Shown: in pieces, positions 17,081 to 25,328 of the stretch
Layout of the letters: each line of letters begins with the position of its first letter
Numbering within the stretch: position 1 is the first letter of the stretch
Assembly (NCBI GenBank): GCA_947500005.1
Contig: CANMQJ010000011.1
Location: forward strand, 1 to 64,000
Direction: 5' to 3'
Length of the DNA stretch: 64,000 nucleotides
DNA from: an uncultured Paracoccaceae bacterium
GTDB taxonomy: Bacteria > Pseudomonadota > Alphaproteobacteria > Rhodobacterales > Rhodobacteraceae
Program-made: the position numbers and the translations under genes
The notes under the pieces: generated by a model
Database searches by the model: none
What the model was told of the DNA's origin: nothing
What the model saw: only the letters and a program-made list of their open reading frames with translations

Positions 17081-17102
17081 CCTCCGCATAGTGATGCGGA
17101 GG
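17081..17102 (-). promoter_or_regulatory. Hairpin sequestering the endolysin Shine-Dalgarno
   Basis: CCTCCGCAT (17081-17089) and ATGCGGAGG (17094-17102) form a perfect 9-bp stem with a 4-base loop. In the minus-strand transcript the 3' arm contains GGAGG, 7 bases before the endolysin AUG, so the whole Shine-Dalgarno is base-paired. This predicts translational repression of the lysis gene until the hairpin is opened. Confidence 0.7.
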
Positions 17103-17177
17103 ACGCTGCAACGTCAGGGTGAAAACAGGGTTGACCGACCGACCGCCAAGCGGGTTATGGACGCAACGTGGGCACGC

Positions 17178-17624
17178 TCAGCTTTCGCCGGGTTCCTTGT
17201 AGACTCCCTGCTCCTTGAGCGCGTCCACGACCTCCTTCGGCATATAGGTCTCGTCGTGTTTCGCAAGAATTTCAGAAGCTTCGAAGACACCGTTTACGTA
17301 GCTTCCTGTGCCGACCATCCCCTGATTCTCGGCAAAGAGGTCAGGAAGAACCCCGGTGTAGCTCACTGGCACGCTCGCCCCGCCATCTGTGACGACGAAA
17401 CGGACGGTTTCGCCCTGCCCCCGAATGATGGACCCTTCCTCCACCAAGCCGCCGATGCGGAAGACTTCGGTCGGGTTGGGCGGTTCGGCCATCACCTGGC
17501 TTGGCGAACGGAAGAAATTGATCCCGTCGCGCATTGCGTAGCCGATCAACCCCGTCGACAGGACGAGTGCCACCGCCGCCAGGGCGATGACCTGAATACG
17601 CCGCTTTTTCTTGAGCGATTTCAT
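17178..17624 (-). CDS. ccmE: Cytochrome c maturation haem chaperone CcmE
   Basis: Membrane-anchored periplasmic haem chaperone, 148 aa. Basic N-terminus and one signal-anchor helix (about 10-30), then the OB-fold domain. The haem-binding His lies in EILAKHDETYMPKEV, with the conserved Tyr after it. It starts 7 bases after argC ends. Confidence 0.97.
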   Translation of the reverse strand: MKSLKKKRRIQVIALAAVALVLSTGLIGYAMRDGINFFRSPSQVMAEPPNPTEVFRIGGLVEEGSIIRGQGETVRFVVTDGGASVPVSYTGVLPDLFAENQGMVGTGSYVNGVFEASEILAKHDETYMPKEVVDALKEQGVYKEPGES

Positions 17625-17631
17625 GACAACC

Positions 17632-18660
17632 TCACGGGAAGAGCGGGGCCATCATAAGCCCTGTCACCTCTTCTTCACCTAACATGAGATTGGCATTCTG
17701 CAAGGCTTGCCCGCTGCTACCTTTTGTCAGGTTATCGAGGGCGGCCACCACGATCGCACGGCCCTCGATCCGGTCACCACACACGCCGATATGACAGAAG
17801 TTCGAGCCACGCACATGATGAGTCGAGGGCGTCTGGCCAAAGGGCAGGACCTCGATGAAGGGCTCGAGTGCATACGCCTTTGAAAGCGTTTCAAGAACCG
17901 CTCGGGCGTCCCCCTTCACATAACCCGTCGCGAGGATACCCCGGTTTGCCGGAACAAGATGCGGAGTGAACTGGATCCGGACGGGCCGACCGGCAATCTT
18001 GGAGAACTCCTGGTCGAACTCTCCCAAATGCCGGTGGGTGCCGCCCACGGCATAGGCGTTGTAGCCTTCGGACAGCTCGGCATGCAGCAGGTTTTCCTTC
18101 AGCGCTCGGCCGGCTCCGGAAACGGCGCATTTCAGGTCCAGAATGATCTCGTCCAGATCGATGACGCCCGCCGAGATCAGCGGACGCAAGACGTATTGGC
18201 CTGTCGCCGCGTTGCAACCCGTCCCGGCGACCAGCCGTGCGCCCTGAATTTCGTCACGATAAAACTCGGTCAGGCCATAGACCGCCTCGGCCTGGCATTC
18301 CATCGCAGCATGGGGGTTGCCGTACCATTTTTCGTATTCGGCGGGGTCGCGCAGACGGAAATCGGCCGACAGATCGACGATCTTCAGGGATTTCGGCAAG
18401 TCGCGGATGATCTCCTGACTGGTCTTGTGAGGCAACGCGCAGAAGCACAGGTCGACCGTACCAAAGTCGATCTCGTCGATACGGCAGAGCTGCGGCAGAT
18501 CCATGTGGCGCAGATGCGGGAAAACCTCGGCCATGCTCTGGCCCGCCTTGCGTTCCGCACCGAGCGCGACGATGTCCATGTTGGGATGCCCGGCCAGCAG
18601 CCTCACCAGTTCGGCACCGGTATAGCCGCTAGCGCCCAGGATTGCGATCTTGTGGGTCAT
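17632..18660 (-). CDS. argC: N-acetyl-gamma-glutamyl-phosphate reductase
   Basis: NADPH-dependent third step of arginine biosynthesis, 342 aa. Start at ATG 18660 ([18 protein letters not shown]) behind GAGGT; an upstream in-frame ATG at 18678 adds 6 residues. N-terminal Rossmann motif [14 protein letters not shown], active-site Cys in [13 protein letters not shown] and catalytic His region [14 protein letters not shown] are visible. It heads the run argC-ccmE. Confidence 0.96.
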   Translation of the reverse strand: MTHKIAILGASGYTGAELVRLLAGHPNMDIVALGAERKAGQSMAEVFPHLRHMDLPQLCRIDEIDFGTVDLCFCALPHKTSQEIIRDLPKSLKIVDLSADFRLRDPAEYEKWYGNPHAAMECQAEAVYGLTEFYRDEIQGARLVAGTGCNAATGQYVLRPLISAGVIDLDEIILDLKCAVSGAGRALKENLLHAELSEGYNAYAVGGTHRHLGEFDQEFSKIAGRPVRIQFTPHLVPANRGILATGYVKGDARAVLETLSKAYALEPFIEVLPFGQTPSTHHVRGSNFCHIGVCGDRIEGRAIVVAALDNLTKGSSGQALQNANLMLGEEEVTGLMMAPLFP

Positions 18661-18744
18661 GGGTGACCTCTTTCTCAAAAGCTTGAAACGCGCCGCTGCG
18701 ATGCGGCAAGTACGTGCGCCAGACGCGCATTGGGAAGCCTGGGT

Positions 18745-19554
18745 TCAGGCCGCCCTGAAACGGATCTCTCGTCGGAGGAACTGTGTTGCGCGGTCGCTGA
18801 CGCGGTTCGGATCTCCGGTGGTCAGATACCCACTCTCCCCCTCGCCTTCCATCCCCGGATGCCGCTGAAGGTAATCCGCCAGACTCTCGGCAACCAGATT
18901 GGCCTGGCTGAAGACCTTCACATTGGGGCCAAGGGCGGCTTGAAACGTTTCTTCCATGAGGGGGTAATGCGTGCAGCCGAGGATTGCCGCCTCGGGATGC
19001 GGCATCTTGCGCTTCAGAGCTTCGACATGGCTGCGCACCAAAGCCTCGGCCAGGATCATGTCGCCTTCCTCTATGGCGTCGACCACACCACCGCAACTCT
19101 GCGCCTCGACATCGACCCCGATGGCCCGAAAGGCGAGTTCTCGTTGAAAGGCGCGGCTCGAAACCGTGGCGGGCGTGGCAAAAAGTGCGACATGCTTCGT
19201 CTCCACCTCACGTGGCGGCGAATTGTCCCCCCATTGCCGCTCTGTCAGCGCCTCTATCAACGGGACGAACACGCCAAGGACGCGCTTGCCCTGCGGCACC
19301 CCGGCCTCCTGCATCCGCCGGAGCGCTGCGGCGCTTGCCGTGTTGCAGGCCAGTATCACCAATTTGCAGCCCCGCGACCAAAGCTCGTTAACCGCGCGGT
19401 TGGTCAGCCCATAGATGTCGTCGGCATCTCGGACCCCGTAAGGGGCATGGGCGCTGTCCGCGTAGTACAGGAAATCCATCTCCGGAAGACGCCGCCGTGC
19501 GGCGTCCAAGACGGTAAGACCACCCAGGCCTGAATCGAAAATGCCTACTGCCAT
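18745..19554 (-). CDS. murI: Glutamate racemase
   Basis: Converts L- to D-glutamate for peptidoglycan, 269 aa, cytoplasmic. The family motifs are in order: [21 protein letters not shown], catalytic Cys in [11 protein letters not shown] and second catalytic Cys in LGCTHYPL. It starts 7 bases after the acyltransferase stop, indicating an operon. Confidence 0.96.
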   Translation of the reverse strand: MAVGIFDSGLGGLTVLDAARRRLPEMDFLYYADSAHAPYGVRDADDIYGLTNRAVNELWSRGCKLVILACNTASAAALRRMQEAGVPQGKRVLGVFVPLIEALTERQWGDNSPPREVETKHVALFATPATVSSRAFQRELAFRAIGVDVEAQSCGGVVDAIEEGDMILAEALVRSHVEALKRKMPHPEAAILGCTHYPLMEETFQAALGPNVKVFSQANLVAESLADYLQRHPGMEGEGESGYLTTGDPNRVSDRATQFLRREIRFRAA

Positions 19555-19561
19555 CTGCCTC

Positions 19562-20440
19562 TCAGGCGCGGTGCCTGTCCTCGAACTCGTAGCCGTAATC
19601 GTAAGATTTCAGCGGTGTCGGAGACAGCTCATACGTCGCTTTGCGGAGGAAATCCATCATCTGCTTCGACTCCTTGGCGAGCGGGTCCAAAACGTCGCGG
19701 TCGATGGGATTGCCGATCACGACCTGAACCGGGGTATCCACGCGCTTGTGGAACTCGCGGATCAGCAGGCCCATGCGTAGCGTCGTGTGCAGGTGCGACG
19801 CGATATGGAACAGCCGGCTTGTATGACCGCAAAAGAAGACCGGGACGACGACCGCGTTCGACTTCGCCACCATCCGCGCGGTGAACCCGCGCCAGCCGGG
19901 ATCCATCGGATGCGAAAAGGGTCTGGCTGCCGTGCTGACGGTACCGCCCGGAAAAATGCCGATCGCGCCGCCCTGTCCCAGATAGTCCAGTGCTGTCTTG
20001 CGCGTCTCGATGTTCTGGCGTTGCGCGTCCTTGGTTCCGTCGAAAGAGATCGGCAGGATGATCCTGTTCAGGTCTTCGGCATTACGAAAAACCCTGTGGG
20101 CAATGATCCGGAAAACGCCCCGTGTGCGCGCAAGGATGTGGCCCATCATCAGGCCGTCAAGAATGCCGTAAGGGTGGTTCGCAATCAAGATGACCGGACG
20201 GTCAGGCGGAATCGCGTCTAGTGAGCCGGCAACAACGTCCAAAGTCAATCCGTACCGCTCGACCATGACCTCCCAGAAATCGCGACCCGCGGCGACTTCG
20301 TCCGCATATCCGTCCGCACGCCTGATAAGGCGGATTCGCCCGGTCGTGTTTTCCATGATCCGGATCAGGGCGCGCCCGCCCTTGGTGGCGGCCGAATGAG
20401 CATATGAAATATCCCGAGCGACTTGGTGGCGCGACGGCAT
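19562..20440 (-). CDS. Lysophospholipid acyltransferase family protein
   Basis: PlsC-like acyltransferase, 292 aa. The acyltransferase signature is present as [10 protein letters not shown] (His and Asp five residues apart rather than four, as in a subgroup of this family), with [10 protein letters not shown] in place of FPEGT. There is no strong membrane helix, suggesting peripheral membrane association. It could acylate lysophosphatidate or an ornithine-lipid-type acceptor; the substrate cannot be set from sequence. First gene before murI. Confidence 0.8.
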   Translation of the reverse strand: MPSRHQVARDISYAHSAATKGGRALIRIMENTTGRIRLIRRADGYADEVAAGRDFWEVMVERYGLTLDVVAGSLDAIPPDRPVILIANHPYGILDGLMMGHILARTRGVFRIIAHRVFRNAEDLNRIILPISFDGTKDAQRQNIETRKTALDYLGQGGAIGIFPGGTVSTAARPFSHPMDPGWRGFTARMVAKSNAVVVPVFFCGHTSRLFHIASHLHTTLRMGLLIREFHKRVDTPVQVVIGNPIDRDVLDPLAKESKQMMDFLRKATYELSPTPLKSYDYGYEFEDRHRA

Positions 20441-20457
20441 CGTTAGTCTCCGTGAGT

Positions 20458-20481
20458 CTTCCGCCCAATTAAGGGCGGAAG
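20458..20481. other. Intergenic hairpin
   Basis: A 9-bp perfect inverted repeat (20458-20466 CTTCCGCCC with 20473-20481) and 6-base loop lies between the oxidoreductase stop and the acyltransferase start. There is no T-tract on either side, so it may be a weak terminator or processing stem. Confidence 0.4.
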
Positions 20482-20520
20482 TCAGGTTTGCATAGAACCT
20501 GTGACGTCAGTGTGACGTCC

Positions 20521-23500
20521 TTATTCCGCCGCTTTCTCCATGTCCGGCCCGCCGTGACGGAAGGCTGAAAGCAATTCCTCTCGCCTTTTCGCGGCCTTGG
20601 ACTCGTTCCCTGCCTTCACCGGGCCAAAGCCGCGGATATCGAGCGGCAGCTTCGCCAACGCGATTGCGATCTCGCGCGTCTCGGGTGTCACCTTGGGAAG
20701 GATCTCGGCCATGTCCTTTTCGTACTGACGGATCAGTTCGCGTTCCATTCGGCGCTCGGCGCTGTAGCCAAAGATGTCGAGTGGCGTTCCTCGCAAAGCT
20801 TTCAGGCCGGCGAGCATTCGCATCGGGCCTTGCATCCATTCCCCGAATTCCCGCTTCTTCGGGCGACCGTCCGGACCGGTACCACCCAGGATCGGCGGTG
20901 CAAGGTGAAAGGTCATCTTCAAGTCGCCATCGAACTCGGCGGCGGCTTTCTCGCGGCTCTTCAACAGTAGGCGCGCGACCTCATACTCATCCTTGTAGGC
21001 GAGAAGCTTGTGGTACCCGAGGGCGACCGCTTCCTTGAGATCCGTGTCAACGATCCCGTCCAGCATTTTGCGATAGCGCTTTGAAAGCCGCTTACCCTGA
21101 TACTCGACCAGGTGTTTCTCGCGGAAGGAGATCCGTTCCTCGACGGTGGTCGGCAATTCGACCACGTTGGCGGGTTTGAGCAACTTGGCCACCTCGTCCG
21201 GGTGAAGAACCGCCCAGCGGCCGATCTCGAAGGCGCGCAAGTTCTTCTCGACCGCCGCCCCGTTCAGCTCGATGGCCTGAACGATGGCGTCATGATTGAC
21301 CGGAATCAGCCCGCGTTGCCAGGCTCCGCCGAACACCATCATGTTGGAAAAGATCGCGTCGCCCATCGCCACGCGCGCCAGCTCCGATGCATCGAAGAGG
21401 TCCAGCCTGTCCTTGAGTCGGGCTTCGAGCGCCAGCGACAAACGGTCGGTCGGGATCTGGAACTCGGTGTTTCGGGTGAAATCGCCGGTTATGATCTCGT
21501 GGCTGTTGACCACGGCACCCGAACTGCCCGAGCGCAGGAGCCCGATCGTCTTGGCACCTGCACTTACGACCAGATCGCCACCGATCAACGTGTCGCATTC
21601 GCCGGTCGCCACGCGGATTGCACTGATATCCTCGGGTTTTTCTGCAAGGCGGCAGTGGATATGCACCGCCCCACCTTTCTGGGCGAGACCGGCCATTTCC
21701 ATCATGCCCGCGCCCTTGCCGTCGATCTGCGCGGCCTGGGCCAGAACGGCGCCGATTGTCACGACGCCAGTGCCGCCTACACCGGTGATGACCACGTTAT
21801 GTGTGCCCTTGATTGCAGGCAATTCGGGTTGGGGCAGATGCGGCAGGTCCAGGTCGGTGGTCGGCCCCTTGCGTATCTTGGCGCCTTCCAGCGTGACGAA
21901 GGACGGGCAGAACCCCTTGAGGCAGGAGAAATCCTTGTTGCAGCTCGATTGGTCGATGGCTCGCTTGCGGCCCAGCTCCGTTTCCTTGGGTACGATCGAG
22001 ACGCAGTTCGACTGCACCCCGCAATCCCCGCAGCCCTCGCAGACATCGGTATTGATGAAAACGCGCTTGTCGGGATCGGGGAACGTTCCACGCTTGCGAC
22101 GGCGTCGCTTCTCGGCAGCACAGGTCTGAATGTAGACGATGGCCGAGACGCCCTCGACCTCCCGCATGCGTTCCTGAACATTCATCAGTTCGGCGCGCTC
22201 GTGGGTCGGGACCCCCTTCGGCATCGCGCCGAAATTCACGTCTTCCTTCTCGTCGTAAACGACAGCGAGTTCCTTGACCCCCATCGCCTTCAACTCGGCC
22301 ACGATCTGCTCGGGGCTCAGGCCGCCCTCGTTCTCCTGCCCGCCGGTCATCGCGACGGCGTCGTTGTAAAGGATCTTGTAGGTGATGTTCGTACCGGCAG
22401 CGAGCGCCGCCCGGATCGCCTGCACCCCGGAATGATTGTAGGTCCCGTCGCCCAGGTTCTGGAAGACATGGCTCGTGGTCGAAAACGGCGCCTCGCCGAT
22501 CCAGTTCGCGCCTTCGCCGCCCATATGGGTGAAACCCAGCGTCTCGCGATCCATCCACTGAACCATGAAATGACAGCCGATGCCCGCATAGGCGCGACTT
22601 CCCTCGGGAAGCTTGGTCCCAGTGTTATGCGGACAGCCCGAACAGAAATAGGGAAGTCGCGCCGCGATCTCGGTCGCATTGTCGTTCCGGCGCGCATCCT
22701 GGATCGCAGCGAGGCCCGCCTTGACACCGTCGGTATCGCGCCCTTCCTCGATCAGGATGCCGCCCAGCTTTTCAGCAATCATGACAGGATCGAGCGCACC
22801 GCGCGTCGGGAACAACTCGTCACGGTGCATCCCGCCTGCCCCGCCCTTGTACCATCCATAGACACGCCGGCCCTGGCGGTCGTCAAAGATCGCCTCCTTG
22901 ACCTGAACCTCGATCAGCTTGCGCTTTTCCTCGACGATAACAATCAGGTCGAGCCCTTCCGCCCAGTCATGGAAACCGTGCATGTCGAGCGGAAACACCT
23001 GCCCGATCTTGTAGGTCGTGATACCCAGCCTCTCGGCTTCGTTCTCGTCTATGTTCAACAGCGACAGCGCATGGGTCAGGTCAAGCCAGTTCTTGCCCGC
23101 CGCGACAAAGCCGATCTTGGCACCGGGCTTGCCCCAGACGCGCTTGTCGATCTTGTTGGCGTGGCTGAACGCCTCGGCCGCGTAGCGCTTGTAATCGATA
23201 ATCCGCGCTTCCTGCGCGGTGCGGTCGTCCACCAGCCGGATGTTCAACCCACCTTCGGGCATGTCGAAATCCGGTTCGACCAGTTGCATCCGGTCCGGGC
23301 TGCCATCGACGACCGAAGTGACCTCGATCGTGTCCTTCATCGTCTTCAGGCCGACCCAGAGCCCAGAAAAGCGCGACAGCGCGAAACTGTAGATGCCGTA
23401 ATCCAGAATCTCCTGCACGCCTGCCGGGCTTACAATGGGCAGGTAGGCATCCATCAGCGCCCATTCGGACTGATGCAGAACGGTAGAGCTTTCGCCGGTG

Positions 23501-23943
23501 TGATCGTCGCCCATCGCCATGACCACGCCGCCATGCCTGGCCGTGCCAGCATTGTTGGCGTGCCGGATTGCGTCTCCCGAACGGTCGACTCCCGGCCCCT
23601 TGCCGTACCAGAGGCCGAACACCCCATCGTATTTGCCATCGCCCCGCAGCCCAGCCTGTTGAGAGCCCCAGAGCGCGGTGGCTGCGAGGTCTTCGTTCAG
23701 ACCGTACTGAAAGGTCACATCGGCGGCGCTGAGGTATTTCTCCGCCCGGGTCATCTGCAAATCGACCGCGCCTAGCGGCGAGCCGCGATAGCCGGTAACA
23801 AGGCCCGCCGTATTCAAACCTGCTGCCTGATCACGCGCCTTCTGCATAAGCATCAGGCGCACAAGCGCTTGCGTGCCGTTGAGCAGCACGGGACTCTTTT
23901 CAAGATCGTAACGGTCGGTGAGGGAAATCTTCTGCTGACTCAT
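20521..23943 (-). CDS. Indolepyruvate ferredoxin oxidoreductase family protein (fused alpha/beta)
   Basis: Thiamine-diphosphate enzyme oxidatively decarboxylating aryl- (or other 2-oxo-) pyruvates to acyl-CoA, 1140 aa. Start at ATG 23943 (MSQQKISLTDRYDLEK). Order: pyrimidine-binding half (TAGLVTGYRGSPLGAVDL); thiamine-diphosphate-binding half with GDGTYNHSG and ILYNDAVAMTGGQ; a cysteine-rich Fe-S region (CEGCGDCGVQSNC and CNKDFSCLKGFCPSF); then the gamma/beta-type domain (VITGVGGTGVVTIGAVLA, GLAQKGGAVHIHCR). The long fused form is typical of aerobic proteobacteria. Transcribed divergently from the LysR gene. The natural substrate is inferred from the family only. Confidence 0.92.
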   Translation of the reverse strand: MSQQKISLTDRYDLEKSPVLLNGTQALVRLMLMQKARDQAAGLNTAGLVTGYRGSPLGAVDLQMTRAEKYLSAADVTFQYGLNEDLAATALWGSQQAGLRGDGKYDGVFGLWYGKGPGVDRSGDAIRHANNAGTARHGGVVMAMGDDHTGESSTVLHQSEWALMDAYLPIVSPAGVQEILDYGIYSFALSRFSGLWVGLKTMKDTIEVTSVVDGSPDRMQLVEPDFDMPEGGLNIRLVDDRTAQEARIIDYKRYAAEAFSHANKIDKRVWGKPGAKIGFVAAGKNWLDLTHALSLLNIDENEAERLGITTYKIGQVFPLDMHGFHDWAEGLDLIVIVEEKRKLIEVQVKEAIFDDRQGRRVYGWYKGGAGGMHRDELFPTRGALDPVMIAEKLGGILIEEGRDTDGVKAGLAAIQDARRNDNATEIAARLPYFCSGCPHNTGTKLPEGSRAYAGIGCHFMVQWMDRETLGFTHMGGEGANWIGEAPFSTTSHVFQNLGDGTYNHSGVQAIRAALAAGTNITYKILYNDAVAMTGGQENEGGLSPEQIVAELKAMGVKELAVVYDEKEDVNFGAMPKGVPTHERAELMNVQERMREVEGVSAIVYIQTCAAEKRRRRKRGTFPDPDKRVFINTDVCEGCGDCGVQSNCVSIVPKETELGRKRAIDQSSCNKDFSCLKGFCPSFVTLEGAKIRKGPTTDLDLPHLPQPELPAIKGTHNVVITGVGGTGVVTIGAVLAQAAQIDGKGAGMMEMAGLAQKGGAVHIHCRLAEKPEDISAIRVATGECDTLIGGDLVVSAGAKTIGLLRSGSSGAVVNSHEIITGDFTRNTEFQIPTDRLSLALEARLKDRLDLFDASELARVAMGDAIFSNMMVFGGAWQRGLIPVNHDAIVQAIELNGAAVEKNLRAFEIGRWAVLHPDEVAKLLKPANVVELPTTVEERISFREKHLVEYQGKRLSKRYRKMLDGIVDTDLKEAVALGYHKLLAYKDEYEVARLLLKSREKAAAEFDGDLKMTFHLAPPILGGTGPDGRPKKREFGEWMQGPMRMLAGLKALRGTPLDIFGYSAERRMERELIRQYEKDMAEILPKVTPETREIAIALAKLPLDIRGFGPVKAGNESKAAKRREELLSAFRHGGPDMEKAAE

Positions 23944-24112
23944 CGGACGCCTCCCAACGTCGATTGGCTTTGCCCAGGATATGGGCATATTAGGTCACAA
24001 TTGCTGACCTGCATACCGACATTTTTACTTTGCCGCAACGGCATGTCGGTTGATTGTGACAGAACCCTGCCATCTGATATAGGGCGGGCACGGGAAATCG
24101 GAAACTGGATCA

Positions 24113-25018
24113 ATGGACTGGGACAAGCTGAGAATCTTTCACGCCGTGGCCGACGCGGGCAGTCTGACCCATGCCGGGGACCGGCTGAACCTGTCGCAAT
24201 CGGCCGTCAGCCGCCAGATCCGTGCTCTCGAGGAATCGCTCAATGCGACGCTGTTTCACCGACATGCACGCGGCCTGATCCTGACCGAACAGGGTGAACT
24301 TCTTTTCGATGCGACCTCGGCCATGTCAAAACGCCTCGATGCCGCTGCCGCGCGCATTCGCGACAGCGAAGAGGAAGTCTTTGGCGAGTTGCGCGTAACC
24401 ACGACGTTTGGCTTCGGCACCCTCTGGCTTGCCCCGCGTCTGCCGGCTCTCTACGAGAAATACCCCGAGCTGAAAGTCGACCTGATGCTCGAGGAACGCG
24501 TTCTCGACTTGCCCATGCGCGAGGCCGATGTCGCGATCCGGATGAAGGAGCCAAGCCAGGCCGACCTCATACGCAAGAGGCTGATGACCGTCCGGATGCA
24601 GCTATATGCATCTCCCGACTACCTCGCCCGTCGCGGCACGCCGGAAACGATAGAAGACATCGCCCAGCACCGTTTGGTCTGCCAAAACCCCTCTTCCGCT
24701 CAGGTCGGCGCGGGCGCTTCTCTTGTCCAGCACCTCATGACGACGAACCCGGCATCGCTGTTGACGGTCAACAACTACTTCGGCGTTCTCCAGGGCGTCC
24801 TGCACAACCTCGGTATTGGTGTGCTGCCAGACTATGTCACCGAGGACTTCCCCGCGCTCGTGAATGTGCTACCGGAAATCGCCTCTGCAGACGTGCCGGT
24901 ATACCTCGCCTATCCCGAGGAATTACGACACTCACAGCGTATCTCCGCCTTCCGCGACTTCGTTCAGGACGAGATCATCGCGCACCGCAAGACGTTGAGA
25001 GACCTAGGAAAATTATAG
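24113..25018 (+). CDS. lsrB: LysR-type transcriptional regulator of the LsrB/VtlR group
   Basis: 301 aa, with a winged helix at the N-terminus (MDWDKLRIFHAVADAGSLTHAGDRLNLSQSAVSRQIRALE) and a periplasmic-binding-like effector domain. The MDWDKLRIFHAVA opening and FHRHARGLILTEQGELLF are those I associate with LsrB of Sinorhizobium and VtlR of Brucella, which control envelope, redox and small-RNA genes. In rhizobia this gene neighbours AbcR small RNAs, and a small-RNA-like unit follows here too. Divergent from the indolepyruvate oxidoreductase gene; the 169-base gap would hold both promoters. Confidence 0.88.
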   Translation: MDWDKLRIFHAVADAGSLTHAGDRLNLSQSAVSRQIRALEESLNATLFHRHARGLILTEQGELLFDATSAMSKRLDAAAARIRDSEEEVFGELRVTTTFGFGTLWLAPRLPALYEKYPELKVDLMLEERVLDLPMREADVAIRMKEPSQADLIRKRLMTVRMQLYASPDYLARRGTPETIEDIAQHRLVCQNPSSAQVGAGASLVQHLMTTNPASLLTVNNYFGVLQGVLHNLGIGVLPDYVTEDFPALVNVLPEIASADVPVYLAYPEELRHSQRISAFRDFVQDEIIAHRKTLRDLGKL

Positions 25019-25033
25019 CGCCAACACAGCTAT

Positions 25034-25057
25034 GCATTGTTAGCATATCAGCAATGC
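25034..25057 (+). promoter_or_regulatory. Candidate LysR-type operator upstream of small RNA
   Basis: An interrupted palindrome GCATTG (25034-25039) / CAATGC (25052-25057) with 12-base spacer lies just upstream of a TATTAT -10-like box (25069-25074). Placement fits activation of the small RNA by the upstream LsrB/VtlR-type protein, as known for VtlR and abcR2. Not proven. Confidence 0.4.
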
Positions 25058-25080
25058 TGCATCTGCGATATTATTTTCCT

Positions 25081-25197
25081 TGATCGTCCACAAAGCGCCC
25101 CCTAAATCAGCACTCGAAGGCGATGATGCACTTTCGCTCATCATCTTCATACCTCCCTGTTGGACTATGGCCGAGCTTAGTGCTCGGCCTTTTTTTT
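25081..25197 (+). ncRNA. Probable AbcR-like trans-acting small RNA
   Basis: A stretch of about 115 bases with no plausible coding frame lies between the LsrB-type gene and mscS, bounded by a TATTAT -10 candidate and a strong rho-independent terminator. It contains an internal stem (GATGATG 25122-25128 with CATCATC 25139-25145) followed by an unpaired anti-Shine-Dalgarno-like CCTCCC (25152-25157). Size, CUCCC motif, terminator and linkage to an LsrB/VtlR gene match the AbcR (alpha-r15) family, Hfq-dependent repressors of ABC transporter mRNAs. The 5' end is estimated. Confidence 0.6.
25169..25197 (+). terminator. Rho-independent terminator of the small RNA
   Basis: Perfect 8-bp stem GGCCGAGC (25169-25176) / GCTCGGCC (25182-25189), loop TTAGT, then eight T residues. 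It is the strongest terminator in this part of the window and lies 150 bases past the LysR stop. Confidence 0.92.
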
Positions 25198-25328
25198 GCG
25201 TCTGTGGCTTCCAGTCCCAAGCCAGCCTGAAAAAGAGAGGTTGATCCGAGTTGGCATTTGGTTGCCCGGATACTCTCGTCTAGAATCCCCGCAAAGCCGA
25301 AGGGCGCCAGGACTTTTTGGGGACCACC

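Noticed and set aside
21112..23775. 887-codon open frame antisense to the indolepyruvate oxidoreductase
   Set aside because: Low-complexity His/Arg/Asp-rich product with no family resemblance; shadow of a gene with clear thiamine-diphosphate and Fe-S motifs.
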